Below are positions 43,387 through 51,990 of a stretch of DNA of 64,000 bases, in pieces; the stretch's first letter is position 1; each line of letters opens with the position of its first letter. The stretch comes from Cohnella zeiphila. GTDB lineage: Bacteria; Bacillota; Bacilli; Paenibacillales; Paenibacillaceae. Position numbers and translations under genes: made by a program. The notes under the pieces were generated by a model. It was given only the letters and a program-made list of their open reading frames with translations. It had not been told where the DNA came from and ran no database searches. The DNA lies in the NCBI RefSeq assembly GCF_014212055.1, contig NZ_JACJVO010000032.1:248001-312000 (forward strand). Direction: 5' to 3'.

Positions 43387-46300
43387 ATGATGAAGCTCGC
43401 AAGGTCGAAAGCGGCATGGGTGAAGATTGTCGCAACGTTGACCCTTGCAGGGTCGCTGCAGATTGGGTGGCTGGGCGCTCCGCCCTCCGCCAGCGCGGAA
43501 GGGCCGGCGGATCCGGCGCCTTACATTGAAGCGAAGGTCGTAAACGACAACGCGGGCAAAAAGGTGCTGTTCGACAACACGCACGCCCAAACGTCGGGAG
43601 CGGCGGACTGGGTCATCGATGGAGGATTCTCGGACTTCGGCAATGCCCTGGCGCAAGACGGCTATTACGTGAAGGAGCTGCGGAAGGCGACTCCGTTCAC
43701 GTATGACGATCTGAAGGACTACAGCGTGTTCGTCGTCGCCGAACCGAACATTCCGTTCAAGACGAGCGAGCAGGACGCGATGAAGCAATATGTGGAAAAC
43801 GGCGGGAGCATCTTCTTCGTCGGCGACCACTATAACGCCGACCGGAACAAAAACCGTTGGGACGGCTCGGAGTCGATCAACGGCTATCGCCGCGGCGCTT
43901 GGGACAACCCAGCCAAAGGGATGGACACGGAAGAAGCGGCATCGGCCCCGATGCAGGGCGTCGCGAGCTCGGACTGGCTCGCCGATAACTTCGGCATCCG
44001 TTTCCGCTATAATGCGCTCGCCGACCTGAACGCGACGAACATCGTCGCTCCCGACCAGGCGTTCGGCATCACGCAAGGCGTGTCGGCCGTCGCCATGCAC
44101 GCCGGGTCGACGCTGGCCATTCTCGATCCGACCAAAGCGAAGGGCCTCGTGTACGTTCCGCAAACGAACGAACCGTGGGCCAGCGCGGTCGATCAGGGCG
44201 TCTACGACGGCGGCGGCGTCGCCGAAGGGCCGTACGTGGCCGTGTCCAAGCTCGGCGCCGGCAAGGCGGCGTTTATCGGCGATTCTTCCGCGGTGGAAGA
44301 CGCGACGCCGAAGTACGTCCGCGAGGATACCGGAACCGCCAAAACGACGTACGACGGCTTCAAGGAGCAGGACGACGGGACGCTGCTCGTCAACCTGGTC
44401 GACTGGCTGTCGACGCAGGAGAATTATACGAGCTTCGATCAGGTTTCCGGGCTCCAGCTTGATCAACCGACGGCGCTGCTGCCGTCCGAGGATCCCGCGG
44501 CGTCGACGGAGCCGCAGCCCGAACCGTGGGCTCCGCCGAATGCCGGCTACAAGTGGTACGACAGCTCGACGTTCCGGGCCGGCTCTTACGGCGGACCGAC
44601 CGCCACCGCGAACCCGGCTTACAGCTTCGTCAAGCAGGATCCGCTTCCGAATGAGGAGACGTTCCAGATCCGCGCCGTCTTCGATCACCTGCCGGCGAAT
44701 ACGACGGTATCCGGATTCAGCACCGGCATTTATCTGACCGGCGGCACGCAGATCGCGAAGGTCCAGAATGCGGACGGCACGTGGCCGACCGCCTACGGAT
44801 ACAGCCAGACCTACAGCGTAACGGCGGACGGCAACGGCCACGCGTACAAGGACCTGACCGTGCAGATCAAGCCGGGAACGAGCGGCACGGCCAATCTGCG
44901 GCTGCGGCAGAACGGGAACAACCTGCTGACGACGACCGTGAACCTTGCGGACGTGCCGGCCGAGCCGCTGCCTGACGACAACGACGGAACGCCGGCTCTC
45001 GTTCCGATCGCGCAAGCGCGCGGAGAGGCGGAAGGAACGGCGGTAACGGTGGAAGGCGTCGTAACGTCCGAGCCGGGAGCGTTCGGCGGACAAGCCTTCT
45101 ACTTGCAGGACGATACCGGCGGCATTTATGTGTACCAGAGCCAGTCCGGATTCCACCAAGGCGACAAGGTGAAGGTCACCGGACCGCTGTCTCTTTACAA
45201 TACGGAGCTGGAAATCAACGTGCCGACGGCAATCGAGAAAACCGGCACGGAGCCGTTGCCCGAAGCGAAGCCGGTGACGGCCGTTGACGATTCGAATCAG
45301 GGACAGCGAGTGGATATCGGGCCGGCGACGATCGAGAACATCATCACGGCTACGCCGAGCGGCTCGTTCGAGTTCGACGCCGTGAACGGTTCGGTAACCA
45401 ACCATGTTCGCGTTGACGTAAGAACCGGTTTGTCGCTCGCCGACTTCCCTTACCATGAGGGAGATGTCGTCTCCGTCAAGGGGATCGCCGCGATTTTCAA
45501 AGGGCTTTATCAGCTGAAGCCGCTCGGGCTGGCAGATATCGCGCTTGTTCCGCCGAGCGTGACGCTGAGCAAAGTGACGCTTGCGGCGGACGCGACGTCC
45601 CTGCCGATCGGCGGAACGGCCGCGCTGCAAGTCAGCGGGGTGCTTAGCGACGGATCGGCGGCGGATTTAAGCGGAGCGGAGATCGCGTATGCGAGCGATA
45701 ATCCGGCGGTCGTCGCGGTTGATGCGAACGGCCAGATCCGCGGCATGGAGGAAGGCAGCGCGAACGTCGCCGCTACCGTTACGCTGGACGGCCAAGCCGT
45801 TCAGTCGAATCCGGTCGCCGTCACCGTCGTTCGTCCGCTGGCCAGCGGCGTTCCGGGCAAAGCGGTGCTGTCGGACGACAACGGCTACAATAACGGCCTG
45901 AGGGACGGGGATTACACGGTCACGATGAACTTGTGGTGGGGCAATAACGGAACGACGGTCAAGCTGTACGAGAACGGCGTTCTTGTCGGCACGCAGGCGC
46001 TGACCGACGCTTCGCCGAATGCCCAAGCCGCCAAGTTCGCGATCGCGGGCAAATCGAACGGCACTTATGTTTATACTTGCGAATTGACGAACGTTTATGG
46101 CACGACGGCTTGCGATTCGCATACCGTGGTCGTATCCGACGCCAATCCGGGCAAGCCGGTGCTGTCCTCGGACAACTGGGACGGCGACGGCAGCTTTCAA
46201 GTAACGATGAATCTGTGGTGGGGAACGAACGGGTCGGAATACCGCCTTTACGAGAATGACCGGTTGATCGACACCAAGACGCTCTCTCCGTCCACTCCGG

Positions 46301-46428
46301 GCGCCCAGAGCGCCGTGACGGCCGTCTCGGGCAAAGCCCCCGGCACGTACACCTACCGTTGCGAGCTGGTCAATGCGGCGGGCGTGACGGCCGGCGAGCC
46401 GATCACCGTCCGGGTAACCCGTCCGTAA
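43387..46428 (+). CDS. Secreted multidomain protein: GATase-like, OB-fold and chitinase-N-like domains
   Basis: A 1013-residue secreted protein, start MMKLARSKAAWVKIVATLTL after AGGAGGAAAAGG; the signal peptide ends near SASAEG. Residues ~50-340 resemble a GATase1/DUF4350-like domain (KKVLFDNTHAQTSG; DYSVFVVAEPNIPFKTSEQD; GGSIFFVGDHYNADRNKNRW). A beta-sandwich of unknown family follows, then an OB-fold region (TVEGVVTSEPGAFGGQAFYL; GIYVYQSQSGFHQGDKVKVT) as in YhcR-type extracellular nucleases, a Big_2-like domain (LPIGGTAALQVSGVLSDGSA) and two chitinase-N-like Ig modules (GKPVLSSDNWDGDGSFQVTM; NLWWG repeated). No SLH anchor, so it is probably released. Its activity is not established; the OB region alone is not a nuclease catalytic domain. 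Confidence 0.85.
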   Translation: MMKLARSKAAWVKIVATLTLAGSLQIGWLGAPPSASAEGPADPAPYIEAKVVNDNAGKKVLFDNTHAQTSGAADWVIDGGFSDFGNALAQDGYYVKELRKATPFTYDDLKDYSVFVVAEPNIPFKTSEQDAMKQYVENGGSIFFVGDHYNADRNKNRWDGSESINGYRRGAWDNPAKGMDTEEAASAPMQGVASSDWLADNFGIRFRYNALADLNATNIVAPDQAFGITQGVSAVAMHAGSTLAILDPTKAKGLVYVPQTNEPWASAVDQGVYDGGGVAEGPYVAVSKLGAGKAAFIGDSSAVEDATPKYVREDTGTAKTTYDGFKEQDDGTLLVNLVDWLSTQENYTSFDQVSGLQLDQPTALLPSEDPAASTEPQPEPWAPPNAGYKWYDSSTFRAGSYGGPTATANPAYSFVKQDPLPNEETFQIRAVFDHLPANTTVSGFSTGIYLTGGTQIAKVQNADGTWPTAYGYSQTYSVTADGNGHAYKDLTVQIKPGTSGTANLRLRQNGNNLLTTTVNLADVPAEPLPDDNDGTPALVPIAQARGEAEGTAVTVEGVVTSEPGAFGGQAFYLQDDTGGIYVYQSQSGFHQGDKVKVTGPLSLYNTELEINVPTAIEKTGTEPLPEAKPVTAVDDSNQGQRVDIGPATIENIITATPSGSFEFDAVNGSVTNHVRVDVRTGLSLADFPYHEGDVVSVKGIAAIFKGLYQLKPLGLADIALVPPSVTLSKVTLAADATSLPIGGTAALQVSGVLSDGSAADLSGAEIAYASDNPAVVAVDANGQIRGMEEGSANVAATVTLDGQAVQSNPVAVTVVRPLASGVPGKAVLSDDNGYNNGLRDGDYTVTMNLWWGNNGTTVKLYENGVLVGTQALTDASPNAQAAKFAIAGKSNGTYVYTCELTNVYGTTACDSHTVVVSDANPGKPVLSSDNWDGDGSFQVTMNLWWGTNGSEYRLYENDRLIDTKTLSPSTPGAQSAVTAVSGKAPGTYTYRCELVNAAGVTAGEPITVRVTRP

Positions 46429-46452
46429 GCTATTCCGTTTTTCAACGCCTCC

Positions 46453-46480
46453 AGCCGGTGCCTTCGGGTATCGGCTTTTT
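46453..46480 (+). terminator. Rho-independent terminator
   Basis: AGCCGGTGCC, TTCG tetraloop, GGTATCGGCT and a T run, 24 bp after the stop of the secreted protein. Confidence 0.8.
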
Positions 46481-46501
46481 GGAAAGGATAAGTTTTCCGG
46501 T

Positions 46502-46555
46502 GTCCCCGCAAAGTACCTGAGTATGCTTCGAAGCTAAGCCCCACTTTGTGGGGTT
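46502..46555 (+). repeat. Dispersed intergenic repeat, family 1, copy B
   Basis: The segment GTCCCCGCAAAGTACCTGAG ... TTCGAAGCTAAGCCCCACTT is the reverse complement of copy A at 2912-2963 with a handful of changes, some of them paired (CCCCACTTTGTGGGG here, CTCCGCAAAGCGGGG there in inverse), which keeps the terminal hairpin. Confidence 0.85.
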
Positions 46556-46667
46556 ATTTAATTTCGGGGTTATTTTGACCCTGCCCGCTCCGTCCTGTAC
46601 AATAGGCACAGCTACGGAAGTCCGCTGGAGGCGACGGACTTCGCCAAAAAAAGGAGACATCGTGCCC

Positions 46668-47162
46668 ATGCCGCTGGAAATCGAACGAAAATTTTTGCTG
46701 GAACATTCCGTTCCCAAACTGGTTGAAGAAGAGGGGTTAAGCGTCCGTTCCGAAGTGCGGATCGAGCAGACGTACCTGGCGCTGGACGACAGCCAAGAGA
46801 TCCGGGTACGCCGCATCGCCGACGTGGAGACGGGCGAGGTCACTTATACCCACACGTTCAAAAAAGGGAACGGAATGACCCGCGAAGAGGTGGAATACGG
46901 CATCTCGGAGAAAATTTACGAGCAGCTGTTCCGCGCGGCGAGGGCGGTCCCCTTGACCAAAAACCGGATCACGGCCGAATGGAACGGCCTGACGTTCGAG
47001 ATCGACCGCTACGACCAGCTAGGGCTGACGGTCGTCGAGGTGGAGTTCGATTCCGAAGAAGAAGCGAACCGTTTTCAGCCGCCGGAATGGTTCGGCCGCG
47101 ACATCGGGGACGAGAAGCAGTACGGCAACAAGACGATCTGGAAGAAGCTTCAGGAGCATTGA
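46668..47162 (+). CDS. CYTH domain protein (triphosphate tunnel metalloenzyme)
   Basis: About 164 residues. Start ATG 46668, with GTG 46662 as alternative; AGGAG lies 11 or 5 bp upstream. The hallmark EIERK at the N-terminus (PLEIERKFLLEHSV) lies in the tunnel that binds triphosphates and divalent metals; later acidic and basic strands (QEIRVRRIADVETGEVTYTH, TREEVEYGISEKIYE, TAEWNGLTFEIDRYDQL, VVEVEFDSEEEA) complete the eight-stranded barrel. Bacterial members cleave triphosphate or make cAMP; this short form is most likely a triphosphatase. It precedes the thiamin operon but ends before its promoter, so it is an independent unit. Confidence 0.9.
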   Translation: MPLEIERKFLLEHSVPKLVEEEGLSVRSEVRIEQTYLALDDSQEIRVRRIADVETGEVTYTHTFKKGNGMTREEVEYGISEKIYEQLFRAARAVPLTKNRITAEWNGLTFEIDRYDQLGLTVVEVEFDSEEEANRFQPPEWFGRDIGDEKQYGNKTIWKKLQEH

Positions 47163-47178
47163 TCTCCAAAAGAAGTTG

Positions 47179-47207
47179 TTGCCAACGGCATTCCCATCGG
47201 CTATATT
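47179..47207 (+). promoter_or_regulatory. Sigma-A promoter of the thiamin operon
   Basis: TTGCCA at 47179-47184, 17 bp, TATATT at 47202-47207. Transcription would start about 10 bp before the riboswitch, as expected. Confidence 0.75.
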
Positions 47208-47224
47208 GAGGTTAATTGAATATG

Positions 47225-47315
47225 TACGCGGGTGCTGGATGAAGTCCGGCTGAGATTGGGACCGCATGTCCCTGACCGTTAATCTGATCCAGGTAATGCT
47301 GGCGTAGAGAACGTA
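47225..47315 (+). ncRNA. TPP riboswitch (thi box)
   Basis: Conserved thi-box parts are in order: GCGGGTGCTGG, CCGGCTGAGAT at 47246-47256, and CTGATCCAGGTAATGCTGG followed by CGTAGAGAA. Flanking TACG/CGTA can form P1. Binding of thiamin pyrophosphate should fold this RNA so that the hairpin at 47326-47356 terminates transcription. It lies directly upstream of ylmB and controls the operon. Confidence 0.97.
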
Positions 47316-47325
47316 TCGAATCGGT

Positions 47326-47356
47326 AAACCATTCGTTTATTCTCGAATGGTTTTTT
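47326..47356 (+). terminator. Riboswitch expression-platform terminator
   Basis: AAACCATTCG pairs with CGAATGGTTT across a short loop, followed by T residues, 11 bp after the TPP aptamer. The position suggests ligand-dependent termination. Confidence 0.9.
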
Positions 47357-47400
47357 CTGTTGTTCGCGCCCGCGTTCCTTGAAGGAGGACGCAAGAGATC

Positions 47401-48705
47401 GTGATCGAATCGCGGATTGCCATGCTGCAAAAGAAAGCGGAGGACAGACAGGAAGAGCTGGTTGCGCTGCTCGCCGAACTGGTGGCTTATCCCACGGTGA
47501 GCCCGCCGGCCCGGAACACGCTGGAGGCGCAGACGTACGTGGAGCGAAAGCTGCGGGAGTACGGCTTCGAGACGGAGCGATGGGAGCTGTATCCCGGCGA
47601 TCCCAACGTGACGGCGGTCCGGCGGGGCTCTCGCCCGGAGGAATATCGCAGCCTGCTGCTGAACGGCCACATCGACGTGGCGGAGACGGGAGACGATCGC
47701 TTGTGGTCGGGCGATCCTTTTCGGCTGAGACTGGAAAAAGGCAGGGCGATCGGGCGCGGCACGGCGGATATGAAAGGGGGGCTCGCCGCTTTGCTGTTCG
47801 CGGTGAAGCTGCTGGCGGAAGAGGGGGTCGAGCTGAAGGGCGATCTCCTTTTCCAATCGGTCATCGGCGAAGAGGCGGGCGAAGCGGGCACCCGATCCTG
47901 CATGGAGCGCGGCTGTCGTGCCGACTTCGCCGTGACGGCCGACACGAGCGGCCTTGCGCTGCAGGGGCAGGGAGGCGTCATTACCGGATGGATTACGGTA
48001 CAGAGCCCGGACGTTTATCATGACGGCATGCGCTCCCGCATGATTCATGCCGGAGGCGGTGTCCGCGGCGCGAGCGCGATCGAGAAGATGGCGAAGCTGA
48101 TCGCCGCGCTGCAGGAGCTCGAACGGCATTGGGCGGTGACGAAGTCGTACCCGGGCTTTGCGCCGGGAACGTCGACGATCAATCCGGCCGTTATCGAAGG
48201 CGGGCGCAACGCCGCATTCGTCGCCGACCGGTGCGCATTGTGGGTTACGGTGCATTTTTACCCGGACGAAGACTACGAGACGGTCACCGGGGAGATCGAG
48301 GATTTCCTGCTTCGCGCGGCCGACGCCGATCCGTGGCTTCGGGAGCATCCGCCGACGTTCCGCTGGGGAGGCCGTTCCATGCTGGAGGAACGCGGCGAGA
48401 TTTTCCCGTCGCTGGAGCCGGACCGGGAAGGGGAAGGCTTCCTCGCGCTGTCGGCGGCGCATGAGCGAACGTTGGGAGCCGCTCCCGTCGTCGGGATGAG
48501 CCCGAGCGTGACGGATGCGGGGTGGATCGGCCGAGCGGGAATCCCGGCCGTCATTTACGGGCCGGGCGAGCTGGAGCAAGCCCATTCCGCGGACGAGAGC
48601 GTCGAAGTCCGGCAGCTGGCGGATTACGCGAAGACGATGATCGCGTTCATCGCCGACTGGTGCAACCGGCCGAAGCCGGGGCTCGAAGGGGAGGCAACGA
48701 CATGA
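47401..48705 (+). CDS. ylmB: N-formyl-4-amino-5-aminomethyl-2-methylpyrimidine deformylase (M20 family)
   Basis: A 434-residue M20/ArgE-type metallohydrolase that removes the formyl group from the pyrimidine formed when thiamin decays, feeding TenA. Start GTG 47401 after AAGGAGG. Probable metal ligands follow the M20 pattern: His90 (NGHIDVAETGD), Asp123 (GRGTADMKGG), Glu157/Glu158 (VIGEEAGEAG), Asp181 (TADTSG) and a C-terminal His (EQAHSADES). General M20 similarity would only say peptidase or deacetylase; the TPP riboswitch, ATGA coupling to tenA and the thiXYZ transporter genes make the YlmB assignment strong. Confidence 0.9.
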   Translation: MIESRIAMLQKKAEDRQEELVALLAELVAYPTVSPPARNTLEAQTYVERKLREYGFETERWELYPGDPNVTAVRRGSRPEEYRSLLLNGHIDVAETGDDRLWSGDPFRLRLEKGRAIGRGTADMKGGLAALLFAVKLLAEEGVELKGDLLFQSVIGEEAGEAGTRSCMERGCRADFAVTADTSGLALQGQGGVITGWITVQSPDVYHDGMRSRMIHAGGGVRGASAIEKMAKLIAALQELERHWAVTKSYPGFAPGTSTINPAVIEGGRNAAFVADRCALWVTVHFYPDEDYETVTGEIEDFLLRAADADPWLREHPPTFRWGGRSMLEERGEIFPSLEPDREGEGFLALSAAHERTLGAAPVVGMSPSVTDAGWIGRAGIPAVIYGPGELEQAHSADESVEVRQLADYAKTMIAFIADWCNRPKPGLEGEATT

Positions 48706-49373
48706 TGCGGTTCACCGAGAGGCTTCGCCGGGCGGCGGACCCGATCTGGAAGCGAAGCCACGCGCATCCTTTCCTGACGGAGCTTCGCGAGGGGACGCTG
48801 GACGTGAAGCGGTTCGCCTACTATTTGAAGCAAGACTATGTCTACCTGATCGACTATGCGAAGCTGTTCGCGCTGGGCGCCGTCAAAGCGAGGGACCTGG
48901 AGACGATGACGGTTTTCTCCGAGCTCTGCCATTCGACGCTGTGCGGGGAGATGGAACTGCATCGGGGCTATGCCGAGCGGTTCGGCGTTCCCCGGGAAGA
49001 GCTGGAGGCGACGCGGCCCTCGCCGACGACGGTCGCCTACGCGAAGTACATGCTGAACGCCGCCGGGCAAGGGTCGCTAAAGGACCTCGTTGCCGTGCTG
49101 CTGCCTTGCATGTGGAGCTACCGGGAGATCGGAGCCGCCATGGCCGCGGTTCCCGGCGCGTCGGAGCACCCGCTGTTCGGAGAGTGGATTCGGATGTACG
49201 GCGGAGACGAATTCGGAGCGCTCGCGGATTGGTGCATCGGCCTGATGGACCGGCTGGCGGAAGGGCTGCCGGAGAGAGAGCTTGCATCGCTGGAAGAACG
49301 GTTCCTCGATTCGTCCCGGTACGAGTACCTGTTCTGGGATGCGGCGTACCGGATGGAGGAGTGGCCGGTATGA
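48702..49373 (+). CDS. tenA: Aminopyrimidine aminohydrolase TenA (thiaminase II)
   Basis: A 223-residue all-helical TenA. It hydrolyses 4-amino-5-aminomethyl-2-methylpyrimidine to HMP, the substrate of ThiD. The catalytic Cys136 lies in LLPCMWSYREIG; Asp45 is in the QDYVYLIDYAKLF helix; the conserved Tyr-Glu region follows (ELCHSTLCGEMELHRGYAE). It overlaps ylmB by ATGA and the next gene thiZ by ATGA, so it is translated in a coupled chain. Confidence 0.95.
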   Translation: MMRFTERLRRAADPIWKRSHAHPFLTELREGTLDVKRFAYYLKQDYVYLIDYAKLFALGAVKARDLETMTVFSELCHSTLCGEMELHRGYAERFGVPREELEATRPSPTTVAYAKYMLNAAGQGSLKDLVAVLLPCMWSYREIGAAMAAVPGASEHPLFGEWIRMYGGDEFGALADWCIGLMDRLAEGLPERELASLEERFLDSSRYEYLFWDAAYRMEEWPV

Positions 49374-50209
49374 GGAGCGAAGCGGAAGCGGTCGCGTCAA
49401 TCCCGGAACGGCGTCTCGCATTGTCAGTGCAGGGTCTGACCTACGGTTTCCCCGGCGCGGCTCCTTTGTTCGACGGCTTAAGCTTCGACGCGGCCGAAGG
49501 CGAATTCGTGACGCTGCTCGCGGCCAGCGGCTTGGGCAAAACGACGCTGTTCCGCCTGCTCGCCGGTCTGCTGAAGCCGCAGGCTGGGACGATTCGGATC
49601 GGAACGCATGCCGACCGGAAGCCGGAGAATCCGGAGCATTCGCCTGCCTCGCCCGGCAAGGGCCGGGTCGCCTATATGCCGCAGCGGGACTGCCTGATGC
49701 CCTGGCGGAGCGTTCTGGACAATGCGGCGCTCGGGCTGGAGCTGGCCGGCGTCTCCCGGCAGGAGGCGCGCAAGCGGGTACGGGAGCTGCTGCCCGCGTT
49801 CGGGCTGGCGGACGCCGAGACGAAGCGGCCTTACAAGCTCTCCGGGGGCATGCGGCAGCGGGTATCGTTTCTCCGCTCGATGCTGGCCGGCGGCGACGTG
49901 CTGCTGCTTGACGAGCCGTTCAGCGCGCTGGACGCCATGACGCGGATGGAGATGCAGCTGTGGCTGCTCTCGGTATGGGAGCGCGAGCGGAAAACGATTC
50001 TGTTCGTCACGCACGACATCGACGAGGCTCTGCTGCTGTCGGACCGGGTGCTGGTCGCGTCGTCTTCCCCCGTGTCCGCGCTGCATGAAATTCCGGTTCG
50101 CTTGCGCCGCCCCAGACGTTACGAGGACGTGCTGGACGGAACGTTCGCAGATGCGAAACGGAAGGCGCTGGCCCTGCTGGGCCGGCGGGAGGGAGGCGGT
50201 TCCCGATGA
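49370..50209 (+). CDS. thiZ: ABC transporter ATPase for formylaminopyrimidine import (ThiZ)
   Basis: A 279-residue ATPase of the nitrate/sulfonate/taurine-like importer family. It has Walker A AASGLGKTT (the usual first Gly replaced by Ala), Q-loop CLMPWRSVLDN, signature LSGGMRQRVSF, Walker B VLLLDEPFSALDAM and the switch His in FVTHDIDEA. It is ATGA-linked to tenA and thiX. The import set ThiXYZ brings in formylaminopyrimidine, which is consumed by YlmB and TenA. The call as ThiZ rests mainly on gene context. Confidence 0.92.
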   Translation: MRSEAEAVASIPERRLALSVQGLTYGFPGAAPLFDGLSFDAAEGEFVTLLAASGLGKTTLFRLLAGLLKPQAGTIRIGTHADRKPENPEHSPASPGKGRVAYMPQRDCLMPWRSVLDNAALGLELAGVSRQEARKRVRELLPAFGLADAETKRPYKLSGGMRQRVSFLRSMLAGGDVLLLDEPFSALDAMTRMEMQLWLLSVWERERKTILFVTHDIDEALLLSDRVLVASSSPVSALHEIPVRLRRPRRYEDVLDGTFADAKRKALALLGRREGGGSR

Positions 50210-50985
50210 GGAGAAGACGCGCGGCGTCCGCCGTTCCCGTCGTTCTGTTCGTACTGCTGCTGGCGGTGGTTTGGCAGCTGGGCACGACGCTGTTTCGCGT
50301 TCCGCACTACATCGTTCCGAAGCTGTCCGACGTGCTCGTCTCCTTATGGGAGGATCGAGGAGTGCTGGGGCGCCATTTTGCCGTCACGTTGGAAGAATCG
50401 CTGCTCGGACTGGCAATCTCCGCCGTGTTCGGGACGCTGACCGCCGCCTGCATCGAAGGGTCGAAGCTGGCCCGCCGGACGCTGTACCCGCTGCTCGTCG
50501 CTTCGCAGACGGTGCCGATCGTCGCGCTGTCGCCGATCATGGTCATGTGGTTCGGATACGAGCTGTGGAGCAAGGTGGCGGTCGTCGTGCTGTTCACGTT
50601 TTTCCCACTGGCGGTCAATACGGCCGACGGCTTCCGCTCGGCGGACGCCGAGATCGGGGAGTGGATGCGGTCGATGGGCGCGAGCCGCCGGGCGCTCTGG
50701 ACGAAATGGAAGCTTCCTTCGGCGCTGCCCGGCTTTTTTACGGGGCTGAAGCTGGCCGCCGCGATCAGCGTCGGAGGCGCGACGCTGGGCGAATGGCTGG
50801 GCGGCGAGGCGGGGCTCGGCATGTATGCGAAGCGGGCTTCCAATCTGCTGCGGGGCGAGGCGGTATTCGCGGGGGTGCTCCTGCTGTCGGCGATGGGAAT
50901 CGGGCTGTTTCTGGCCGCGTCGTTGCTGGAGCGGTTCGCGCTGGCCGGACGCAGGGAAGTTCGAAGAGAAGGGGCGGTCTGGTAA
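50206..50985 (+). CDS. thiX: ABC transporter permease for formylaminopyrimidine import (ThiX)
   Basis: A 259-residue permease with about six membrane segments. Start ATG 50206 overlaps the thiZ stop. QTVPIVALSPIMVMWFGYEL is typical of the taurine/nitrate-type permease core and MRSMGASRRALWTKWKLPSA is the EAA-like loop that docks on the ATPase; EWLGGEAGLGMYAKRASNLL is the usual segment near the end. It pairs with ThiZ and with the lipoprotein ThiY encoded next. Confidence 0.92.
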   Translation: MRRRRAASAVPVVLFVLLLAVVWQLGTTLFRVPHYIVPKLSDVLVSLWEDRGVLGRHFAVTLEESLLGLAISAVFGTLTAACIEGSKLARRTLYPLLVASQTVPIVALSPIMVMWFGYELWSKVAVVVLFTFFPLAVNTADGFRSADAEIGEWMRSMGASRRALWTKWKLPSALPGFFTGLKLAAAISVGGATLGEWLGGEAGLGMYAKRASNLLRGEAVFAGVLLLSAMGIGLFLAASLLERFALAGRREVRREGAVW

Positions 50986-50986
50986 A

Positions 50987-51976
50987 ATGAGAAGAAAAAC
51001 TTTGTTGCTGGCGGCTGCCGGCACGGCACTGCTCGGACTGTCGGGCTGCGGCTCGTCTTCCAAGGACGGGCCGGCGGGCGAGACGAAGCTGACGGTGCTG
51101 CTGGACTGGTACCCGAACGCGGTTCATACGTTTTTGTACGAAGCGGAGGAACAGGGATACTTCAAGGAAGCGGGCCTCGACGTGACGCTGCGCACGCCGG
51201 CCGATACGAACGACGCGCTCAAGCTGGTCGCGGCCGGCAAGGCCGATCTGGCGCTCAGCTACCAGATGCAGGTAGCCATGTCGCGCTCGGAGGACATTCC
51301 GATCGTCTCGGTCGGCGCGATCGTCCGGCATCCGCTGAACCAAATTTTCGTACAGGAATCGTCGGGCGTTCGCAGTCCGAAGGATCTGGAAGGGCGAACC
51401 GTCGGGTACCCTTCCATTCCGCTGGATCAGGAGATCGTGGAAACGATGGTGAAGTCGGACGGCGGAGATCCTTCCAAGGTGCGCTTCGTCGATGTCGGCT
51501 GGGACTTGATCCCGTCGATGACGACGAAGAAGGTCGACGGCATTATCGGGGGCTATATCAATCACGAGAAGCTGCTGCTCGAGAAGGAAGGCGAGAAGCT
51601 CAGCGCATTCGATCCGTCGAAATACGGCGTGCCCGACTATTACGAGCTAGTCATGACGACCGGCGAATCCGAGCTCGAACGCAAAAACGACGCGATCAAG
51701 AAGTTTATGGAGGCGGCCGCCAAAGGTCAGCAATATACGGCCGAGCATCCGGACGAAGCGCTGAAGCTGCTGCTGGACAAGCAGGACAAGGAATTCCCGC
51801 TCGATCCCGATGTAGAGAAGGAGAGTCTGAATGTGCTGCTGCCGCTGATGGACGCGGGCTCGGAGCCGTTCGGCACCCAGTCGGAGGAATCGTGGACCCG
51901 CGTGATCGGCTGGCTGAAGGAGCATGGTTTGCTGAAAAAAGACGTCGCGCCCGCGGACGCTTTTCGAAATCTATGA
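50987..51976 (+). CDS. thiY: Formylaminopyrimidine-binding lipoprotein ThiY
   Basis: A 329-residue NMT1/THI5-like binding protein, structurally related to the yeast HMP synthase. Signal peptide MRRKTLLLAAAGTALLG with lipobox LSGC. The NMT1 signature is clear: VLLDWYPNAVHTFLYEAEEQ, GYFKEAGLDVTLRTPADTND, LSYQMQVAMSRSEDIPIVSV. A residue set such as W-x-P-N with the following Glu typically contacts the pyrimidine. The start ATG at 50987 overlaps nothing but is one base after the thiX stop. Confidence 0.93.
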   Translation: MRRKTLLLAAAGTALLGLSGCGSSSKDGPAGETKLTVLLDWYPNAVHTFLYEAEEQGYFKEAGLDVTLRTPADTNDALKLVAAGKADLALSYQMQVAMSRSEDIPIVSVGAIVRHPLNQIFVQESSGVRSPKDLEGRTVGYPSIPLDQEIVETMVKSDGGDPSKVRFVDVGWDLIPSMTTKKVDGIIGGYINHEKLLLEKEGEKLSAFDPSKYGVPDYYELVMTTGESELERKNDAIKKFMEAAAKGQQYTAEHPDEALKLLLDKQDKEFPLDPDVEKESLNVLLPLMDAGSEPFGTQSEESWTRVIGWLKEHGLLKKDVAPADAFRNL

Positions 51977-51990
51977 GATGAGGTGAGAGG

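Noticed and set aside
43243..45630. 795-codon reverse-strand frame opposite the secreted protein
   Set aside because: Arg/Val-rich antisense translation typical of GC-rich genes; the plus-strand gene has a signal peptide, ribosome site and recognisable domains.
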